64,000 nucleotides of DNA from Candidula unifasciata (taxonomy: Eukaryota; Mollusca; Gastropoda; Stylommatophora; Geomitridae). Below the pieces are notes generated by a model, which was not told the DNA's origin, ran no database searches, and was given only the letters and a program-made list of their open reading frames with translations. The stretch is from the NCBI GenBank assembly GCA_905116865.2, contig CAJHNH020004724.1, forward strand, positions 284,001-348,000. The letters run 5' to 3'. Positions 60,911 through 64,000 of this stretch are shown piece after piece (positions within the stretch are counted from its first letter, which is position 1; each line of letters starts with the position of its first letter). Position numbers and translations under genes: made by a program.

Positions 60911-61359
60911 CCTTTTCAGTAGAGTTTGTCTGCCTTTAGCCCAAACCTGTGGCTACACGCAGCTGCCAGCTTGTGACAGCACCCCCGCCCCCTCATTCCC
61001 CCACCCTCCTTTTAAAGGTTTTGATCAGGTGAGGGTAGACGAATGGTATAATAGCCTTCGGTGAGAGGATCTGCCTGTCCTGGCAAGCAAAGACTATCCC
61101 CAACAGAATTTGCGAAGACAGCCAATATTTGGCTGAACCGACCTGATGGCGGGTGCCAGCAACGCGTTGTGGAGCGCAAAGAGCACGGTGAGGCACTCAG
61201 AACACCCCAGTCAGCCATAGCACCGGCCTCCATCTCCAGCCGTCTCTACTTGTTTTGCCACTGGATTAAATGGGATACAGGCGAGAGAGTGAGGTCGACG
61301 ACGTTGCGCAGCTCTTACTCTAAACCAATTCATCGCGCAAGTCATTTTTTCGTAAATTT
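60911..61359. other. Possible LINE 5' UTR-like repeat and anonymous DNA
   Basis: 60960-61330 contains GGTATAATAGCCTTCGG and GCCAATATTTGGCTGAACCG. It precedes a LINE tail but does not connect to it in frame. Family not recognised. Confidence 0.3.
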
Positions 61360-62025
61360 CTTCTACCGAATGCCTGTGAAACATGGACTGTATACAGATG
61401 TAAGGGAAAAAACGTAACCATTGCCATACTGTTTGTCTGAGAAAGATACTACACATTAAATGGCAAGACAAGGTCCCAAACACTGTCGTACTGGACAGGG
61501 CTGGTATTCCCAGCATGAATACCATCCTGATGCAGACACAGACTCAGTGGGCTGGTCGTTTTGTTCGAATGCCCAACCATCGGCTATCAAAAATAATCTT
61601 CTATGGTGAGATACATGAGGGTCGACATTCTCATGGTGGCCAGAAAAAGAAAGAAAAAACACACGCTTCAATGACACACTAAAGCCATCACTGAAAGCCT
61701 TTGGTATAAACCCTGACACCTAAGAGGCTGCAGCACAAGAACGGACTTTATCGCGCACATGTGTCCGAAAAGGTGCAAGGCACCTAGAGCAAGGGTAGCT
61801 GAACAGCGAAGACAGGCCAGAAAGAGTCGCCAAACAACATTTCCTATTGTTTGAATTATTTCTTGAAGGCACATCCACTTTCCTCTGCTTACTTTACAGT
61901 TACACGCGTAGACATTACCCAGCATGAAAGACAGTGTCGCAAATGTCGCAACAGCTTGTAATCGGAGGCTGGCTTCTGGCCATGGAAAAAAAAACGACAT
62001 TGTAATGGATTCATCATCATCATCA
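61360..62025 (+). pseudogene. LINE post-RT tail with terminal zinc-finger-like region
   Basis: Reads HIKWQDKVPNTVVLDRAGIP, SMNTILMQTQTQWAGRFVRM, PNHRLSKIIFYGEIHEGRHS and GGQKKKEKTHASM. A degraded Cys/His segment (SVANVATACNRRLASGHGK) follows near 61930-61985, and a TCATCATCATCATC 3' end. Frameshifted pseudogene. Confidence 0.75.
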
Positions 62026-62834
62026 TCAGGTGCCTTGTTGACTGGCGTGGGATTATTGCAAAAATAAAGGCACTTAATTTCAAAATTGCTTGACGCCCTG
62101 CTTGACACCTCCTCTCCGCTTTCCCCTTCCTCTCCCTTTTAGGCTGGAGACCACTGCTCTGTTGTGAATTACAGATTTGTAGATGCAGTCGATACAGAAG
62201 TGTGTGTGAGCAGGGCATAAATGATACAAATATTGAGGTGGATTTGTAGAACACATGTACTGTGTTGCATGGAAAGTGGGATGGTGTGGGGGTGTTCAGT
62301 AAGAAGATAGGTATTAGGAAGAAACTTATTGCTAGTGAGTTCCGAACCTAGCTTCCGGGAAGAAGGAAGGTCAATATACATGATGGCTGCATCTTTCCTG
62401 AAATACCACGCTTTAACTGTGGAAGACTCTTAACGCCAGCTGGTCACACACTCACCATCACTACGGGCTGTAATTCCTATGAATCTCTATCGCACAATAG
62501 AATATATAATCGTCTGCAAAGACCGAGAGGTGCAAGAAAACAATTGCTTATATATACTGCGTGTAAAACAAGATAAGTTCTTAGTGCGATTGTAGACAGC
62601 ACGCACAATAACCGTTCTGTTATAATGAGAATTCGTACGACAGTGTCAACAGTGCTAGTATTTTGCGTGTTTTTTACCTTGTAATTGTATGCAATATGTC
62701 AAGTGTAAATGTAACAATTGGATAATGTGGCTTCATTGTAACTGACTGCCGGGATTTTAAAGTGTTATAGTACAAGAAGTATGCAATTGAACCTTGAAAA
62801 TACACAAGCCGTTTTTACTTTCCGTTGTATTTTC
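62026..62834. repeat. Anonymous DNA with a segment shared with 52.65-53.04 kb
   Basis: 62220-62560 contains AAATATTGAGGTGGATT, CTGAAATACCACGC, ACGGGCTGTAATTCC and AAAGACCGAGAGGTGC, parallel to the 52.7-53.0 kb segment. The remainder is unrecognised. Confidence 0.4.
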
Positions 62835-62965
62835 TATTTTAAGGAGGGTGGTCCGGAGAGCCAAGGCAAATTATTAAAATTCGCCCATTTAGGATACGAA
62901 CCAGGGAACCTGAGGTCAGTAGGCAATCATCCAGCCACTGCGCTACCACCGATTCCCCAGTAAAG
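62835..62965 (-). mobile_element. tRNA-derived SINE head
   Basis: The - strand reads TGGTAGCGCAGTGGCTGG (box A-like) and CCTGGTTCGTATCC (box B-like) with tRNA-like spacing. No second copy in this window. Confidence 0.5.
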
Positions 62966-63374
62966 ATTACGCGCATGTAATTGACATTGATTGCTGCCAT
63001 TATGGCCCATTAGGACACAGTGATGGACATTTGGGAAACACTGCTGCAAATTGTGAAACTATGCATAGCTGCTTACTTTCTTGATACCCAACACTGTTGG
63101 GACGTTGATGTGATCCAAGTGCACTCGCCATCGTTAGTACTGGAAGAGTTGTCTCTACAAGAAAGGTTGGATGCAACGGAAGTTTAGCACATTGTATCTC
63201 ACCTTCACTAATCTCTGGATGTGAATTTCCTTTCTGCAACTTTTGTTTTTAAACCTGTTGCTTTTCCGCATAAAACGTTGCCTCTCCAGCATGGGGAGGG
63301 TTTCGAGAAACAAGATTGTTATGGGCAAGTACTAGTTAAGGAATGATAACACAATTTCGCGTGTATGGTCATTC
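62966..63374. other. Anonymous DNA
   Basis: Nothing recognised. Confidence 0.4.
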
Positions 63375-63862
63375 AGTCAGTAACATGTCCTTTGAAGAAC
63401 CTTGCTGCCATTACAACCCTCTGGAAAACTTCTCGATTACAAGCAAGATATCCTGCGTCCGATACACCCATCTGGAGATCATCCGCCCCATCCTGCACTC
63501 ATCTTCTCTTTTGCCTTCCTCTTCCTCTCTTCCCAGGCATATACTCACTCAATTATTGTTCTCTCTAAACTTTCGTGACGTTTCGAGTGACCAAAATATT
63601 TCAATTGTTTGTGTTTTGTCGTCTTTAATAGCCAACCTTCTTCAAAATTTAGTTCTTGAAGCTTAGCTGCATTTTTTTTTAATTCATGGCTGTTATGGTT
63701 TATTGTCAAATTTTGCAGAAGGTAATTTGCCATTGTTTTCCTTCTTGGCAATGAGTGTACTAGTCGGTGGCCATAGCCATTGTCGTTATTGATGAGATCA
63801 TCTGCCCCTCGCCGCAGAGTGCACGACCATAACCAACAACAATCTGTCGGCTGCTCCCACAC
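63375..63862 (-). pseudogene. LINE post-RT tail fragment
   Basis: The - strand reads GWLLKTTKHKQLKYFGHSKR, HESLERTIIE, then after a stop YAWEERKRKTKDECRMG and DILLVIEKFSR. The LKYFGHxxRHESLERTIIEG core is a widespread LINE tail signature. Confidence 0.75.
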
Positions 63863-63872
63863 TACGCCTGCA

Positions 63873-63955
63873 TGTTAGTTGAGTACCCTTTACATGACGT
63901 TGCAGAACCAAACCCAAGCATTGCTGTAGTGAATTTTCTAGGCAAAAATTACTTC
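63873..63955 (-). mobile_element. SINE family I fragment (3' end)
   Basis: Begins GTTAGTTGAGTACCC, then CATGACGTTGCAGAACCAA and TTTTCTAGGCAAAAATTAC. The head is missing. Confidence 0.7.
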
Positions 63956-63967
63956 GTTTTTCTAAAA

Positions 63968-64000
63968 TGCTTCTTCTTCTTCTTCTTCTTCTTCTTCTTC
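63968..64000. repeat. (TTC)n microsatellite at window end
   Basis: TTC run reaching the end of the window; its true length is unknown. Confidence 0.9.

Noticed and set aside
62021..62065. Candidate next stargazin exon after a TCATCATCATCAG acceptor
   Set aside because: The reading (ALLTGVGLLQK then stop) is short, lacks family residues and coincides with a LINE 3' end.

Overview
This is eukaryotic, intron-scale DNA. It has no operons or Shine-Dalgarno sites and no long host reading frame. It is packed with non-LTR retrotransposons, tRNA-derived SINEs, DNA transposons, an LTR retrotransposon, very long microsatellites and several minisatellites. The repeat spectrum (restriction-like-endonuclease LINEs, RTE-like LINEs, hAT elements, a SPIN-like hAT MITE) together with an invertebrate-type stargazin fragment fits a protostome, most likely a gastropod mollusc. 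That assignment is inference from repeat content and gene family.

Host gene: two small exons with consensus splice sites, 25875-25964 and 57451-57591 on the + strand, join in phase (1/1). Together they encode the end of the first extracellular loop, transmembrane segment 2 and the start of segment 3 of a stargazin/CACNG-like (TARP, claudin superfamily) protein. Everything from 25965 to 57450 would then be one intron of about 31.5 kb. The exons before and after are not visible and probably lie outside the window.

Layout. 0-6 kb: a decayed Tc1-type fragment, a SINE, then a near full-length LINE of the restriction-like-endonuclease group bounded by two 168-bp direct repeats. 6-25 kb: SINE copies, LINE 3' tails, a 33-bp minisatellite, a giant TCTA/TCTG/GGTC array and a G-rich minisatellite. 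25.9 kb: first exon. 26-37 kb: LINE tails, a SPIN-like MITE at 28.7 kb, a 51-bp minisatellite and largely anonymous DNA. 37.1-45.9 kb: a nested stack of a hAT element containing a young gag-protease-only LTR retrotransposon and a LINE fragment, which holds a second hAT copy, which holds another LINE fragment. 46-48.3 kb: a (TA)n-bounded repeat. 49-52.2 kb: a full-length RTE-like LINE with a 14-bp target duplication and four in-frame stops. 52-57 kb: more SINEs, a mariner scrap and a 50-bp minisatellite. 57.45 kb: second exon. 58-64 kb: SINEs, a minisatellite and LINE fragments.

The mobile elements interact mainly by nesting and by sharing insertion chemistry. Several target duplications are still perfect (13, 12, 12, 13, 14 and 10 bp), and the two LTRs differ at only two positions, so much of the activity is recent. 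No CRISPR, rRNA or credible functional tRNA gene was seen.
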